A stretch of DNA of 64,000 nt from the NCBI RefSeq assembly GCF_017599325.1, contig NZ_JAGFVM010000005.1, forward strand, positions 1 through 64,000, written 5' to 3'. Below the pieces are notes generated by a model. The model had not been told where the DNA came from. It was given only the letters and a program-made list of their open reading frames with translations, and did no database searches. The DNA is from Marinilactibacillus kalidii. Lineage in GTDB: Bacteria; Bacillota; Bacilli; Lactobacillales; Carnobacteriaceae_A. Position 1 is the first letter of the stretch, and each line of letters opens with the position of its first letter. Both the position numbers and the translations under genes were made by a program. Shown piece by piece: positions 1 to 9,465 of this stretch.

Positions 1-13
1 AAAATGAAACCTA

Positions 14-53
14 AAAAAAGAAGACCTATCGAATGAAACCGATAGATCTTCTT
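14..53 (-). terminator. Rho-independent terminator
   Basis: Read on the minus strand, an AAGAAGAYCTATCG stem closes over a TTTCATT-type loop and is followed by a run of seven T. It is the first strong terminator downstream of the LCP-ugd unit, about 195 bases past the ugd stop. The stretch between (54-248) is AT-rich with a small GGTAAC/GTTACC inverted repeat near 56-72, and I see no convincing gene in it. Confidence 0.75.
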
Positions 54-248
54 AAGGGTAACTAATGTTACCAACACCAGTTGACACAGAGCCGTGATTT
101 CTCACTAACGTCTTTTTTATGAAAAAATATCTATTATAACTTTTAGGGATTGACAGCTAAATCAATACTAAATTTCTTTCATACTTAAATCTCACTCTCT
201 AACTTGCTATTTTGAAAAAAATATGATCCTTATCAATATAAAATCTAA

Positions 249-1418
249 TTAATCTAAATTATATAAATCTCTAGTATAAATCTTTTCTTTAACGTCATCT
301 AAATCTTCTGTAAAACGATTTGCAACAATGACATCTGATTCTTCTTTGAAACTACTTAAATTATTATTGACTTTTGAGTTATAAAATAGTTCATCTTCTA
401 AAACCGGCTCATACACGACTACTTCAACGCCTTTAGCCTTCAATCGCTTCATAATTCCTTGAATAGAACTTTGTCTGAAATTATCTGAACCTGCTTTCAT
501 AACCAATCTGTAAATCCCAACTTTTTTGGGATTTTTAGCTAGGATTTGTTCTGCAACAAAATCTTTTCGGGTTCTATTAGCATCTACGATCGCACCAATA
601 ATTTTATTTGGGACCTTATCGTAATTCGCTAATAATTGTTTAGTATCTTTTGGCAAACAGTAACCACCATAACCGAATGAAGGATTATTGTAGTGATCAC
701 CAATACGTGGATCTAATCCAACACCATCAATGATTGATTTGGTATCTAAGCAATGTACTTCCGCATAGGTATCTAATTCATTGAAGTAAGCAACACGTAG
801 CGCCAGATAAGTATTTGCAAAAAGTTTAACGGCTTCTGCCTCTGTTGATGCCATTAACAACACTGAAATATCTTCCTTAATAGCACCTTCAACTAAAAGA
901 TCAGCGAACTTTTGTGCTCGCTCTGATTTTTCTCCAATAATAATTCTACTTGGATAAAGGTTATCATAAAGTGCATTTCCTTCTCGAAGAAATTCAGGAG
1001 AAAATATAATTTTATCAGTATCATACTTTTCTCTGACAGAAGATGTGTAGCCTACTGGAATCGTTGATTTCACAATGATAATAGCGTTTGGTGCAAATTT
1101 CAAAGCATCTTCAATAACGACTTCCACTAAAGTAGTATCAAAATAGTTATTTTTATCATCGTAATTGGTTGGTGCAGCTATGATGACATATTCTGGGTTA
1201 TGACCATAAGCATTTTTTTTGTCAGAAGTAGCTTCTAAGTTTAATTCTTTGGTTGCTAGATATTCTTCAATTTCTTTATCGATTATAGGAGATACTTTAT
1301 TATTAATCATTTCTACTTTCTCTTCTATAATTTCAAGAGCTTTGACCTGATTATTCTGCGCTAATAGCACGGCATTAGAAAGTCCAACGTATCCCATTCC
1401 CACTATGGTTATATTCAT
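249..1418 (-). CDS. ugd: UDP-glucose 6-dehydrogenase
   Basis: Oxidises UDP-glucose to UDP-glucuronate with two NAD+ in the cytoplasm, supplying glucuronic acid for surface polysaccharide. The 389-residue protein opens with the Rossmann motif [10 protein letters not shown] and has the central-domain catalytic Cys motif GGYCLPKD, followed by a C-terminal UDP-binding domain. The length matches the short HasB/streptococcal type. ATG at 1418 is chosen over an in-frame TTG 33 bases upstream because the Rossmann strand starts at once (MNITIVG) and a GGA-containing site lies about 8 bases before it. It follows the LCP gene by about 57 bases on the same strand, so the two are probably cotranscribed. 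A UDP-ManNAc dehydrogenase is the main alternative, but the short form and motif spacing favour Ugd. Confidence 0.9.
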   Translation of the reverse strand: MNITIVGMGYVGLSNAVLLAQNNQVKALEIIEEKVEMINNKVSPIIDKEIEEYLATKELNLEATSDKKNAYGHNPEYVIIAAPTNYDDKNNYFDTTLVEVVIEDALKFAPNAIIIVKSTIPVGYTSSVREKYDTDKIIFSPEFLREGNALYDNLYPSRIIIGEKSERAQKFADLLVEGAIKEDISVLLMASTEAEAVKLFANTYLALRVAYFNELDTYAEVHCLDTKSIIDGVGLDPRIGDHYNNPSFGYGGYCLPKDTKQLLANYDKVPNKIIGAIVDANRTRKDFVAEQILAKNPKKVGIYRLVMKAGSDNFRQSSIQGIMKRLKAKGVEVVVYEPVLEDELFYNSKVNNNLSSFKEESDVIVANRFTEDLDDVKEKIYTRDLYNLD

Positions 1419-1475
1419 ATTATCATTCCATTCTATTGTAAAATGTATCAAGAAAATAGATTTAATTTATCTCTA

Positions 1476-2447
1476 TTAGTTCATCTCCAACTCATTCTTC
1501 AATACAGTACTTACTCTTTGTACTTCTTCTTCAGGTATGAACTCGTAATATACTTTATTTTGTATTCTACCAGTCCCAGATAATTGTTCTTCTTCGGTTG
1601 TATTTATAGCAGAATTGTACTTAGTGAATGCATCAACCATATCGTCAAAAGACAGATTCGTTTGCATGTTTGCACTTAATGTATTCAAGATATCTTTATA
1701 ATTCATAACGGATTCAACCGAAGCCATTTTAGTAACAGTTTGTTGCACGACTTCTCTTTGTCTTTCTTGCCGACCATAATCACCATTAGGATCTTGTTTA
1801 CGCATTCTAGAATATTCAAGCGCCATGTTTCCGTTCATATGAACTCGTTTTCCCTCAACAAAACTATATCCATCTTGTTCAAAGGTTAAGTGAGGTGTTA
1901 TATCAATACCACCAACAGCATCAACGATTTGTTGCAGACCTTCCATATTAACCGATACGTAATAGTCAATTGGAATATCGAATAAATTTTGTACTGTATT
2001 AACGGCCATTGATGTTCCACCAAAAGCATAAGCATGATTGATTTTATCCATAGTTCCACGACCGACAATTTCTGTATAAGTATCTCTTGGAATACTCACT
2101 AACGTAGTTTTTTCAGAATTTGGATTAACTGTCATAACCATCATAGTATCCGAGCGTCCCTGGTCAACTCTTCCCATATCACCAGTGTCAATACCCATTA
2201 ATAGTACAGAAAAAGGTTCGTTTCCGTCATCAACAACTACTGGCTTCTCTCTTTTTTGTTCGTGATCTGAAGGAGCGTACATCTCTTCGGTTGACGACTG
2301 AACATCACTATAGACTTTCCATCCAATAAAAAGTCCCAATATTGTTAGCACTCCGAAAATCACTAAAAATCCTATTAAAACCTTTTTCCACAATGATTTT
2401 TTCTTTTTGCCTTTTCGCTTTCTTCTAACTCTATTTTGCTCTTCCAA
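1476..2447 (-). CDS. LytR-CpsA-Psr (LCP) family glycopolymer ligase
   Basis: Probable phosphotransferase that moves undecaprenyl-linked glycopolymer (capsule or teichoic acid) onto peptidoglycan outside the cell. A basic cytoplasmic N-terminus (residues 1-22) precedes one membrane helix (about 23-45). The LCP domain follows with the typical FSVLLMGIDTG strand, the GRSDTMMV motif, SIPRDTY, the KINHAYA motif and VDAVGGIDI, carrying the conserved Asp/Arg residues. The length of 323 residues is normal for the family. The start is TTG, with AGAGGG about 7 bases upstream. Its position at the end of a Wzx/Wzy locus and next to ugd suggests it anchors that locus's polymer; this is inference from context. 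Confidence 0.9.
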   Translation of the reverse strand: MEEQNRVRRKRKGKKKKSLWKKVLIGFLVIFGVLTILGLFIGWKVYSDVQSSTEEMYAPSDHEQKREKPVVVDDGNEPFSVLLMGIDTGDMGRVDQGRSDTMMVMTVNPNSEKTTLVSIPRDTYTEIVGRGTMDKINHAYAFGGTSMAVNTVQNLFDIPIDYYVSVNMEGLQQIVDAVGGIDITPHLTFEQDGYSFVEGKRVHMNGNMALEYSRMRKQDPNGDYGRQERQREVVQQTVTKMASVESVMNYKDILNTLSANMQTNLSFDDMVDAFTKYNSAINTTEEEQLSGTGRIQNKVYYEFIPEEEVQRVSTVLKNELEMN

Positions 2448-2494
2448 AAATGTTCCCTCTTTCTTTATACTAGATATGTAAAATAGTCTACACC

Positions 2495-2522
2495 ATTGTA
2501 CCAGTTAAATAGCTTCATACAA
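2495..2522 (-). promoter_or_regulatory. Candidate promoter of the LCP-ugd unit
   Basis: On the minus strand TTGTAT and TACAAT are separated by 16 bases and lie about 50 bases upstream of the LCP start codon. The upstream polysaccharide unit is closed by its own terminator, so a separate promoter is expected here. Confidence 0.5.
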
Positions 2523-2606
2523 TAGGATAGTTGTGAACTTTTTAAAAATCGTAGGAATATCCGTATATTTATTTACCAATAATTAATCAATTTATATCAT
2601 TAATTG

Positions 2607-2640
2607 GCTTCTACTAATCTTTTAGTAGAGGCTTTTTATT
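2607..2640 (+). terminator. Orphan plus-strand terminator-like hairpin
   Basis: A 10-base-pair stem, GCTTCTACTA with TAGTAGAGGC around a 6-base loop, is followed by TTTTTATT on the plus strand. No plus-strand gene lies nearby, and read on the minus strand the hairpin lacks a T-run. It could end a small RNA or be a remnant. Confidence 0.5.
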
Positions 2641-2741
2641 AACAATTAACTCTATTACCAATTCTTTTTTTACAGTCAAGTTGGATGACTATTTTCATCT
2701 AACGTCCATTCATAAATGGATTGTTTCTTCATATTTTCCAC

Positions 2742-2794
2742 AAAAAATTATACGAGAAGCTACTCTCCATTTATGAAGAGTAGCTTCTCGTATA
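2742..2794 (-). terminator. Strong terminator after the nitroreductase-Wzx-GT2 unit
   Basis: Perfect 17-base-pair stem (arms 2749-2765 and 2778-2794) with a 12-base loop, followed on the minus strand by six T. It lies 44 bases past the stop of the GT2 gene. Confidence 0.9.
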
Positions 2795-2837
2795 TAAAAT
2801 AAGACTGATGATATAAAGTGAATATTAAAAAAGATAG

Positions 2838-3821
2838 TTATCCATATCTAAGTTTTCTAAAAACCCTAAAGAATAAACTCGTTAGTTTGTTCGAACCTTC
2901 TAAATAAATCATATAGTCTTTAAAAGTCAGAGAATCCACTTCTTTTAAACTATTCAAATAATCATTTCTTCCTGCTCTATTTCGAAATTCAGAAGATAGT
3001 TTCATTTTTTTTCTGAGATATTTAAGATGAATATCCTTTTTATAGCGAACTTTATCTTCTTCTGGCATTTCTTCCAAGGTATCGATAACATTATTTAATA
3101 TCATTTCATGGTTTTCAGCTTTTTTTATTTCAGAAGTATAGCTTCTTTTACCTCTAGAATGACTACCCTCTCTAACATAAACGAAGAATAGTGGTTCATC
3201 CAAGTATTTGATTTTATTTCCATAGGCAATAGGCAATATCAATTGCCAGTTTTGTCCTGCACGTGATTCTATGATTTGTCCATCCTTCAATTTGTCCATT
3301 AAAGCGTTTTTTCTTACAAGATAAGAGCCTCCATGGAAAATCGCATTTTTTTCAAAAATCATATCGTCAAAAAGCGTTCTATTCACTTCCGTAGGTCTAA
3401 TCAATTCTTCTAACACGTTCTGTTCACTATCAACTAACTGCGTTTTGTTTAGTACGATGTCGTAGTTTTCATTTTTTTCGAGTAATGCTACTCTTTTTTC
3501 AATACTATCGCTTGAAAAATAGTCATCTGAATCGGGCCAAGTCAAATACTTACCTTTCGCCTGTTGTAATCCTTTGTTAATGGCTGCAGCTTGCCCCAGA
3601 TTTTTTTGATATACATATTTTAGCTCGATATCTTTAACTTTAAAACTATCCGCATTAGATTTTATTACTTCTTCAGTACCATCAGTTGATCCATCATCGA
3701 TGATGATCAATTGAATGTTATTGTAAGTTTGACTCAATACTGAATCTAAAAATTTTTGGATAAATTGCTCTCCATTATAACAAGGTGTAATTATACTAAC
3801 CAGCGGATCGTAACATACCAT
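2838..3821 (-). CDS. Glycosyltransferase family 2
   Basis: Cytoplasmic inverting glycosyltransferase, expected to add one sugar to a lipid-linked repeat unit. The 327-residue protein has the GT-A N-terminal signature SIITPCYNG, IIDDGSTDGT, the NLGQAAAINKG segment and a metal-binding DSDD at the end of the nucleotide-sugar domain. The C-terminal third is basic and ends in hydrophobic/basic residues suited to membrane contact. It is separated by one base from the upstream flippase gene, so the two are translationally close. Donor and acceptor sugars cannot be read from sequence. Confidence 0.88.
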   Translation of the reverse strand: MVCYDPLVSIITPCYNGEQFIQKFLDSVLSQTYNNIQLIIIDDGSTDGTEEVIKSNADSFKVKDIELKYVYQKNLGQAAAINKGLQQAKGKYLTWPDSDDYFSSDSIEKRVALLEKNENYDIVLNKTQLVDSEQNVLEELIRPTEVNRTLFDDMIFEKNAIFHGGSYLVRKNALMDKLKDGQIIESRAGQNWQLILPIAYGNKIKYLDEPLFFVYVREGSHSRGKRSYTSEIKKAENHEMILNNVIDTLEEMPEEDKVRYKKDIHLKYLRKKMKLSSEFRNRAGRNDYLNSLKEVDSLTFKDYMIYLEGSNKLTSLFFRVFRKLRYG

Positions 3822-3822
3822 A

Positions 3823-5349
3823 TTAATTACTTGCCCCTTCTTTTTTCAGGATAATATTTTTTAAATACTTGAATTCAGATCTTTTTCTTAACAGAATAAA
3901 GAAGATCGCATTAACTACCACTGTGACCACAACTACCAGGCTTACAAAGTTAACCCAATTAACTGTTGATAACAACTGACTCTTGATTACTTCTATCAGA
4001 AGCAGTGTCAAAGCCATAATAATCAAATAAACTGCAGAATCTACGTAATATTCTTTCACGCTTTGATTAAATACATTTTTGTATACGATAAATGGTTTTA
4101 TACCTGTTGCAATCAACCCTTGAATGACAGTTCCTACGTAAATCCCTACTAAACCGATATACTGCACCAGAATAATTGAAATTACCAGATTGACTACCGC
4201 TTGAACGATTGCGACGTATTTATCAGCGTCAAAGACACCTGCTGCTATTTTGAAGTTGTTTACAACTATACGATGTCCCCTTGCATAAAAATCTATGATA
4301 ATCAAATAAATAACCATTTGGTTGATGACCATTTCACTACCGATCCAAAGTTCCACAAAAGGAGAAAGTAAGGTGATAAAAGCAATGGAAGAAAAACCAA
4401 ATATCCAAAAAGCAACAAACCTGTATACTTTAAAAAGTCTAAGCTGCTTCTCAATACTTTCAGTAGCAATTAAATTACCGAAACTTGAAATCAGTGAATT
4501 AAAAATTATATTAATCAACTGTGTAACGGAAGAGATGAGTAAATTATAGTTTGAGACTAAACCTACGACTGTAATATTGATAAAAGATGAAATAACAATA
4601 TTATCAGATTGATATACACTTATCTCGCCTATTTTATGAAAAATAAGTGCTTTAATGTTTGTTTTGATGGGCTCTACTTCTTGAGATTCAAGTTCTCTTA
4701 CATTTTTTTCAAGCAACATTGGATATTTCTTATTCAAATAAAAGTTGGCATAAACTTTTTCTAAGAGTTCAATAAAAGCACCAACTAGTAGATATATTAA
4801 AAAATTCTGCAAGAAAAGCAACACGACTATTTGAGTTAAGACAACCATAACCGTAGATACTGTGCGAATATTTGTTTGAATATAATTCTTCTGTTCAGCA
4901 TTAGCCAAACTGTACTTATAAGAAACAAAATAACTAGTCACAGTATTGAATAAGAAAATCAAATAATAGAGGACTAATTCCGTATTTGAGATATTCCCAG
5001 GATCTTTTATTACAAACTGCAAGAACGGTATGATAGCCAATCCTAAAATTGCCACGATACCCGCAATCCACCTATAGGCAGTCTTGTAAAGATTCATGAG
5101 TGATTTTATTTTCTCTTTATCACCTTCTGCTATTGGTTTATATAGACTATAGTTCATAGCCGTCCCAATACCCAATTCCGCAAAAGATAATACCGATAAT
5201 ATATTTGTATATAATCCATTAACCCCTAAATAGGTAGCTCCAAGTGCGTATATAAAGACTGTTCTTGATACAAACTTCAGTATCAAGTTTAGGACTGTAC
5301 CAATATAACCATATGTGATATTCTTTTTTGCAAATTCTATTCTACTCAT
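3823..5349 (-). CDS. Polysaccharide flippase (MOP/PST family, Wzx-like)
   Basis: Predicted lipid-linked oligosaccharide exporter with about 12-14 membrane segments across 508 residues. The N-terminus IEFAKKNITYGYIG and the ALGATYLGVNGLYTNILSVLSFAELGIG region are typical of Gram-positive Wzx proteins. The ATG at 5349 is preferred to one 15 bases upstream because AAAAGGTG lies 6 bases before it; the upstream start would place that ribosome site inside the coding region. It lies between a nitroreductase-like gene and a GT2. A second flippase exists at 28087-29526, so this one may serve a different repeat unit or a duplicate branch. Confidence 0.88.
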   Translation of the reverse strand: MSRIEFAKKNITYGYIGTVLNLILKFVSRTVFIYALGATYLGVNGLYTNILSVLSFAELGIGTAMNYSLYKPIAEGDKEKIKSLMNLYKTAYRWIAGIVAILGLAIIPFLQFVIKDPGNISNTELVLYYLIFLFNTVTSYFVSYKYSLANAEQKNYIQTNIRTVSTVMVVLTQIVVLLFLQNFLIYLLVGAFIELLEKVYANFYLNKKYPMLLEKNVRELESQEVEPIKTNIKALIFHKIGEISVYQSDNIVISSFINITVVGLVSNYNLLISSVTQLINIIFNSLISSFGNLIATESIEKQLRLFKVYRFVAFWIFGFSSIAFITLLSPFVELWIGSEMVINQMVIYLIIIDFYARGHRIVVNNFKIAAGVFDADKYVAIVQAVVNLVISIILVQYIGLVGIYVGTVIQGLIATGIKPFIVYKNVFNQSVKEYYVDSAVYLIIMALTLLLIEVIKSQLLSTVNWVNFVSLVVVVTVVVNAIFFILLRKRSEFKYLKNIILKKEGASN

Positions 5350-5422
5350 TTTACACCTTTTCATTATTACACTTTTTTTGCTACTGCAGAATTGATAATC
5401 TCAACTACAATAGCACTAGGTA

Positions 5423-6436
5423 TTATACTATAACATTCGTAATTATGGTAGCCGGATCTTTGGGAGATTTTGCTACCTTAAATTCTTTTGGATAATTTCC
5501 AACCGTTATAAATGCAATGAAGTTCTCTGAAGCACTTAGACCTATGAGCTTTCTCATTTTTTGATCTTTTTCAATTGTAAAGTTAGTGTTTAAGGTACAG
5601 GTTGCTAATCCTTTAGATTCTAACCCATATAGCAAAGACATTGCAAACAAACCGCCATCAATATAAGCTTGGTTTCTTTCATGAGGGCCATTCATATATT
5701 GAGTATCACAAGTAACCAGTATTAGATCTTTCAAGTTTTTACCATTTGCTCTAAATCCACCTTGTAGATCAAGTACATCATTGATCAATCGCTGATTTTT
5801 CAAGTAATGGACTTTCCAAGATTGACGATTGCAGACAGAGGGGGATTCAGTTGCTATTTGTATGGCTGCCATTACATCACCTTGATTGACTTCCTCTTCG
5901 CTATATTCTCTAACACTAAATCTTTCTTTAGCCAATGATTCAAAAGTTAAGGAAGAGAATTCAGGTAATTTATCTTTAGTAAAAGAAAGATAGCCACCTA
6001 AGTCCATATTATCTTTTAAAAGATACTTACTATATTGTCTTAATTTGTCTTCTACCGAATTCACTTCATGATTGTATTTTTTATGCATATCAACATATTT
6101 ATGTATAACGCTTATAGCGGTTTGAAATCTCTCATCTTCCGTTGAATAGCCCATTTCAATAAATTTATCCATTGAAAAAAACAATTGCTCAAATGCTGCT
6201 TTACCAAAACCTAACCTGATATCAGCATTACTAAGACCTTTTTCTATAGCATGATAATGAAAAGTTATTTTTGATCTTAAATTATTTTCAGTAAGTTCTT
6301 CTCGGATACCATACGCAGAATCTTCAAATCGCCTTTTATCATATTGATACAAATCATTTAACTGTTTTTTCGTTTTCATTCTTTTTAGTGAATGTATGGC
6401 TTTCTGGGGAAGCATTTTTTTGATTTTTGTTCTCAT
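5423..6436 (-). CDS. Nitroreductase-family protein with N-terminal extension
   Basis: The C-terminal half (about 165-337) is an FMN-dependent nitroreductase fold. FSVREYSEEEV begins the domain, SPSVCNRQSWKV is the FMN-phosphate binding region, and the segment near GLATCTLN fits the family. The first 160 or so residues are a charged, mostly helical extension with HYHAIEKGLS and no family I recognise. Its substrate is unknown. Proteins of this type occur in exopolysaccharide clusters, where a redox modification of a sugar or glycan substituent is possible, but that is inference. It is the first gene of the three-gene unit that also encodes a flippase and a GT2. Confidence 0.75.
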   Translation of the reverse strand: MRTKIKKMLPQKAIHSLKRMKTKKQLNDLYQYDKRRFEDSAYGIREELTENNLRSKITFHYHAIEKGLSNADIRLGFGKAAFEQLFFSMDKFIEMGYSTEDERFQTAISVIHKYVDMHKKYNHEVNSVEDKLRQYSKYLLKDNMDLGGYLSFTKDKLPEFSSLTFESLAKERFSVREYSEEEVNQGDVMAAIQIATESPSVCNRQSWKVHYLKNQRLINDVLDLQGGFRANGKNLKDLILVTCDTQYMNGPHERNQAYIDGGLFAMSLLYGLESKGLATCTLNTNFTIEKDQKMRKLIGLSASENFIAFITVGNYPKEFKVAKSPKDPATIITNVIV

Positions 6437-6548
6437 TGTATTTTATCCTCTCAATTTATATTTTATATTAACTTTATCAATGATATCTTAATATTATTTA
6501 AAGAATTAAGGTGGTTTTTTAGATTAATCTCAGGGAATTACATTGTAT

Positions 6549-6577
6549 ATTGTAACATATTTCACTTGAATCAGATA
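6549..6577 (-). promoter_or_regulatory. Candidate extended -10 promoter for the nitroreductase unit
   Basis: Minus-strand TGTTACAAT forms an extended -10, with a poor -35 (TATCTG) 17 bases upstream. It lies between the amidase terminator and the nitroreductase start, leaving a leader of about 105 bases. Confidence 0.35.
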
Positions 6578-6597
6578 ACCTATTTTGATTAAGTCAT

Positions 6598-6632
6598 AAG
6601 AAAAAGACCACAGTTTTAAGCTGTGGCCTTTA
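6598..6632 (-). terminator. Terminator after the GW amidase gene
   Basis: On the minus strand GGCCACAGC and CTGTGGTC pair around a short loop (one G-U pair) and are followed by TTTTTC. It lies immediately after the stop codon of the amidase. Confidence 0.85.
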
Positions 6633-6635
6633 CGC

Positions 6636-9452
6636 TTATCTTAAAAAATATTGGTCTATTCCATCAGTAATTGCTCTTGCAGCTGTTTCTTGATATTGTG
6701 TTGTTCTAACTTTTGCTAGTTCAGCTGAATTGCTCATAAATCCTAATTCAAAGAGAACAGCAGTCATTTCTGTATTACGCAAGACATTAAGGCTTTGGGC
6801 TCTAACACCTCTATCATACATACCAGTATAAGAAATTAGTTTAGCATGAGCTGTATCAGCTAATCTCAAACTTGAATTTATGCGTGGATCGTTAATGTCA
6901 AAATCGTTTCTGTTTTGCGTATATGAAGAGTTCTGGATAAAGGTTTCAATCCCTCTCGCTGAACTACCCACACCTAAAGAATTATAATGAATACTGATAA
7001 ATATAGCAGCATTTCCACTGTTAGCCATTCTCGATCTAGCAATTAAATCTGGTGAAAGAGTTGATGCAAATGCTACATCAGTTGTTCTAGTCATGACTAC
7101 ATTGTATCCTTTACGTTCTAACATACCTCTTAAAATTTTTGAAGTAGATAGATTTAATGTTTTTTCATTTACGCCACTAACTGATGCCCCACTAAAGCGC
7201 CCCCCATGACCTGGATCAATATAGACTGTTGGTACTCCTAATGCTTTCCTATCCACCCAACCGTAATCAGTGCCATCTAAACTTATATATGCATAACCTT
7301 TGGTTATATTGTGAACTTTAACCGTTCTTCCACTAATTAAACTTGTATGGGATAGTTGCTGGTATCCACTCATGCCCCAAGGTAAAGTATCAATAGAGTA
7401 ATTCCCTTGGATTACAGCATTATAGTAGACATTTTGCTGCCCACTAACACTCTGCGGACTTGGAGATGTGCCTAGTGCTCTTTGATCTACCCAGCCATAT
7501 TTCACACCATTAACTTCTAACAAAGCGTAGCTTCTATAATGATGAGTTACTTTAACTTTTGTTCCTAATAATTTACTAGTTGAATTAACATTTTGATATC
7601 CCGCAGTACCCCATGGTAACGTGTCAATACTGTAACCTGTTTTAGCAATTGTGGTTGAATAGTTTACTGGAAGGCTTCCTAGCATGTCTTCTGCCCTTGC
7701 CATTGCTCTATAATCTACCCAACCTAGTTCTCTACCATTCTCAACAACGAGTAAATATGCCCCATTGTTAGCTTCAGATACTACTTTTACTGTTTTTGAA
7801 ATGTAATTATTTGAAGAACTGACTCGTTGCGAACCTGGCGTTCCCCAAGGTAGTGTATCAATGGTATATCCGGAATTAATTATAACCGCTGGATAAGATG
7901 ACGCATTAATACTTAATGCACGTTTATCTATCCAGCCTACTTGTTTTCCATTGTACGAAATCAATACGTATGCACGGTTATTGCTTTCTGCCATAATATC
8001 CACACGCTTATTAAGGTATTGTGAAGTTGAACCTATAGTTTTATACCCTTTATCTCCCCATGGTAATGAATCGATACTATGATTTCCTCTTACAATTGAT
8101 AACGTTTTTCTTTCGGTCGTATTGTTCAGCGCTTTGTTATCGATCCAGCCTAGATATTTCCCATTTGAGCTTATTAGTGAGTAGGCACCATTAGAACTTT
8201 TTAGCATAATATCAACTTCTTGATATAAATTACTTTTAGAAGTTGTTAATTGGCGATATCCAGATTGTCCCCAAGGTGCTGAATCAATTGAATGTGTTTC
8301 AGAAGTAATTACCTTTTTATCTATTGACTTTGGTGTATCCAACGCTCGCTTATCGACCCACCCGATTCCTACACCATTTCTTACTACGTATACATACGCT
8401 CTATTCTTACTCTCGCCAACAATTGTCATTTCGTTAAAAATCTGATCAATCGTATCAGAAATTTTGTACGATCCTGAACTTCCCCAGGGTGCTGAATCAA
8501 TTGAATATCCTGACAATACTACCGTTCTTGTATACGGTTCTACAGCAACCATATTAAAGGCTCTTTTATCTATCCAGCCAAGATCTTTACCATTTAAAGC
8601 AATTCTAGCATAAGCGCCATTCATCGTTTCACTTAATACATCGACTCTTTTGTTTAGATATGAAGCACTGTTTCCGACTGTTCTATAACCTTCATAACCC
8701 CAAGGCACAGTATCGATAGAATACCCAGCTATTTTGATATCGGCTTGATATCTAATATTTCTACTGTTAACTGTAGAAGAAAGTGTTCTAACTTGGTTGG
8801 CTTCACTCTCAGCTTTTTTATCAGTAGTTGGTAAACTTTTGGTCATTGCCTGTTCTTGCTTTTCTTCAATTGATGCTTCTTCAATATCTTGTATTTCTTC
8901 CATTTCTTGTTCTTCTGAGCTTGCATCTTCAGTATCATCAAGATTTTTCTCTTCATCCACAGATTCGTCTACTTCAGAAGTTTCTTCATTAGGTTCCACT
9001 TCAAGATTGCTATCTTCTGTAGTTTCTTCGTTCTCAGCTATTTCTTTATCAATTAATTCAACTTCATCATCAGCTAGCCACATTAACTTATTTTCTTCAA
9101 TTTCAGTATAATAGAAAATCTTATCTTCATTTTGCGCTTTTTTTATAATCGAAAGTTCTTTATCTTGATAAGTATCCAGTAAAACTTCATTCATTTCGCC
9201 TGTTACAGTATCATACGTATCTCTTGTTTCATCCTTCGAAACAAATAATCCTGTTAATTCTACTTCTTCAGCATTTTCTAGCCACTCATAGAAACTGAGA
9301 ACAGCTGTTTCTGCTGTTTGTTCTGTTTGTTCTTCGTCAACATCCGTGATTGAAAAGTCACTATTTGCGCTAACTACTATTGGTTGAGCAATATTGACGG
9401 CTAATATACTTGCAACACTTAGTACTGTCATACCTTTATTAATTTGTTTCAT
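6636..9452 (-). CDS. Secreted N-acetylmuramoyl-L-alanine amidase with seven GW modules
   Basis: Peptidoglycan hydrolase cleaving the muramoyl-L-alanine bond. The 938 residues comprise a signal peptide (1-30), an acidic Glu/Asp/Ser-rich stretch (about 125-205), seven SH3-like GW modules (about 240-740) and an Amidase_3 domain (about 742-938). Each module begins SID/TID..PWG and ends GWID/GWVD..AL. Zn ligands are visible as H749 (DPGHGG), E763, H822 (SIHYNS) and the FELGFMSN glutamate near the end. GW modules in listerial and staphylococcal proteins bind lipoteichoic acid or wall glycans. The gene lies 13 bases after the glucosaminidase gene, and its AAAGGAG site overlaps that stop, so they form one operon. 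The catalytic domain at the C-terminus behind the repeats differs from the usual N-terminal placement in listerial Ami. Confidence 0.92.
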   Translation of the reverse strand: MKQINKGMTVLSVASILAVNIAQPIVVSANSDFSITDVDEEQTEQTAETAVLSFYEWLENAEEVELTGLFVSKDETRDTYDTVTGEMNEVLLDTYQDKELSIIKKAQNEDKIFYYTEIEENKLMWLADDEVELIDKEIAENEETTEDSNLEVEPNEETSEVDESVDEEKNLDDTEDASSEEQEMEEIQDIEEASIEEKQEQAMTKSLPTTDKKAESEANQVRTLSSTVNSRNIRYQADIKIAGYSIDTVPWGYEGYRTVGNSASYLNKRVDVLSETMNGAYARIALNGKDLGWIDKRAFNMVAVEPYTRTVVLSGYSIDSAPWGSSGSYKISDTIDQIFNEMTIVGESKNRAYVYVVRNGVGIGWVDKRALDTPKSIDKKVITSETHSIDSAPWGQSGYRQLTTSKSNLYQEVDIMLKSSNGAYSLISSNGKYLGWIDNKALNNTTERKTLSIVRGNHSIDSLPWGDKGYKTIGSTSQYLNKRVDIMAESNNRAYVLISYNGKQVGWIDKRALSINASSYPAVIINSGYTIDTLPWGTPGSQRVSSSNNYISKTVKVVSEANNGAYLLVVENGRELGWVDYRAMARAEDMLGSLPVNYSTTIAKTGYSIDTLPWGTAGYQNVNSTSKLLGTKVKVTHHYRSYALLEVNGVKYGWVDQRALGTSPSPQSVSGQQNVYYNAVIQGNYSIDTLPWGMSGYQQLSHTSLISGRTVKVHNITKGYAYISLDGTDYGWVDRKALGVPTVYIDPGHGGRFSGASVSGVNEKTLNLSTSKILRGMLERKGYNVVMTRTTDVAFASTLSPDLIARSRMANSGNAAIFISIHYNSLGVGSSARGIETFIQNSSYTQNRNDFDINDPRINSSLRLADTAHAKLISYTGMYDRGVRAQSLNVLRNTEMTAVLFELGFMSNSAELAKVRTTQYQETAARAITDGIDQYFLR

Positions 9453-9465
9453 TGTATTCTCCTTT

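Larger units (their letters stand above)
2448..2837. other. 390-base gene-free interval between LCP and GT2 genes
   Basis: It holds the LCP promoter (2495-2522), a plus-strand terminator-like hairpin (2607-2640), a short CCATT/AATGG inverted repeat near 2705-2720 and the strong minus-strand terminator of the upstream operon (2742-2794). It is very AT-rich and I see no coding region. Confidence 0.6.

Noticed and set aside
54-248. Short minus-strand reading frame ending near 57 (LVRNHGSVSTGVGNISYP-like end)
   Set aside because: No start codon or ribosome site, and a stop lies a short way upstream. Too short and AT-rich to support as a gene.
1419-1451. Longer start for UDP-glucose 6-dehydrogenase
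   Set aside because: It uses TTG and would place residues before the first Rossmann strand; the ATG at 1418 has a suitable site and matches the family start.
8797-9111. Plus-strand Ser-rich open frame
   Set aside because: It is the antisense of the Glu/Asp-rich stretch of the amidase; low-complexity acidic codons read as Ser/Thr on the other strand. No ribosome site.
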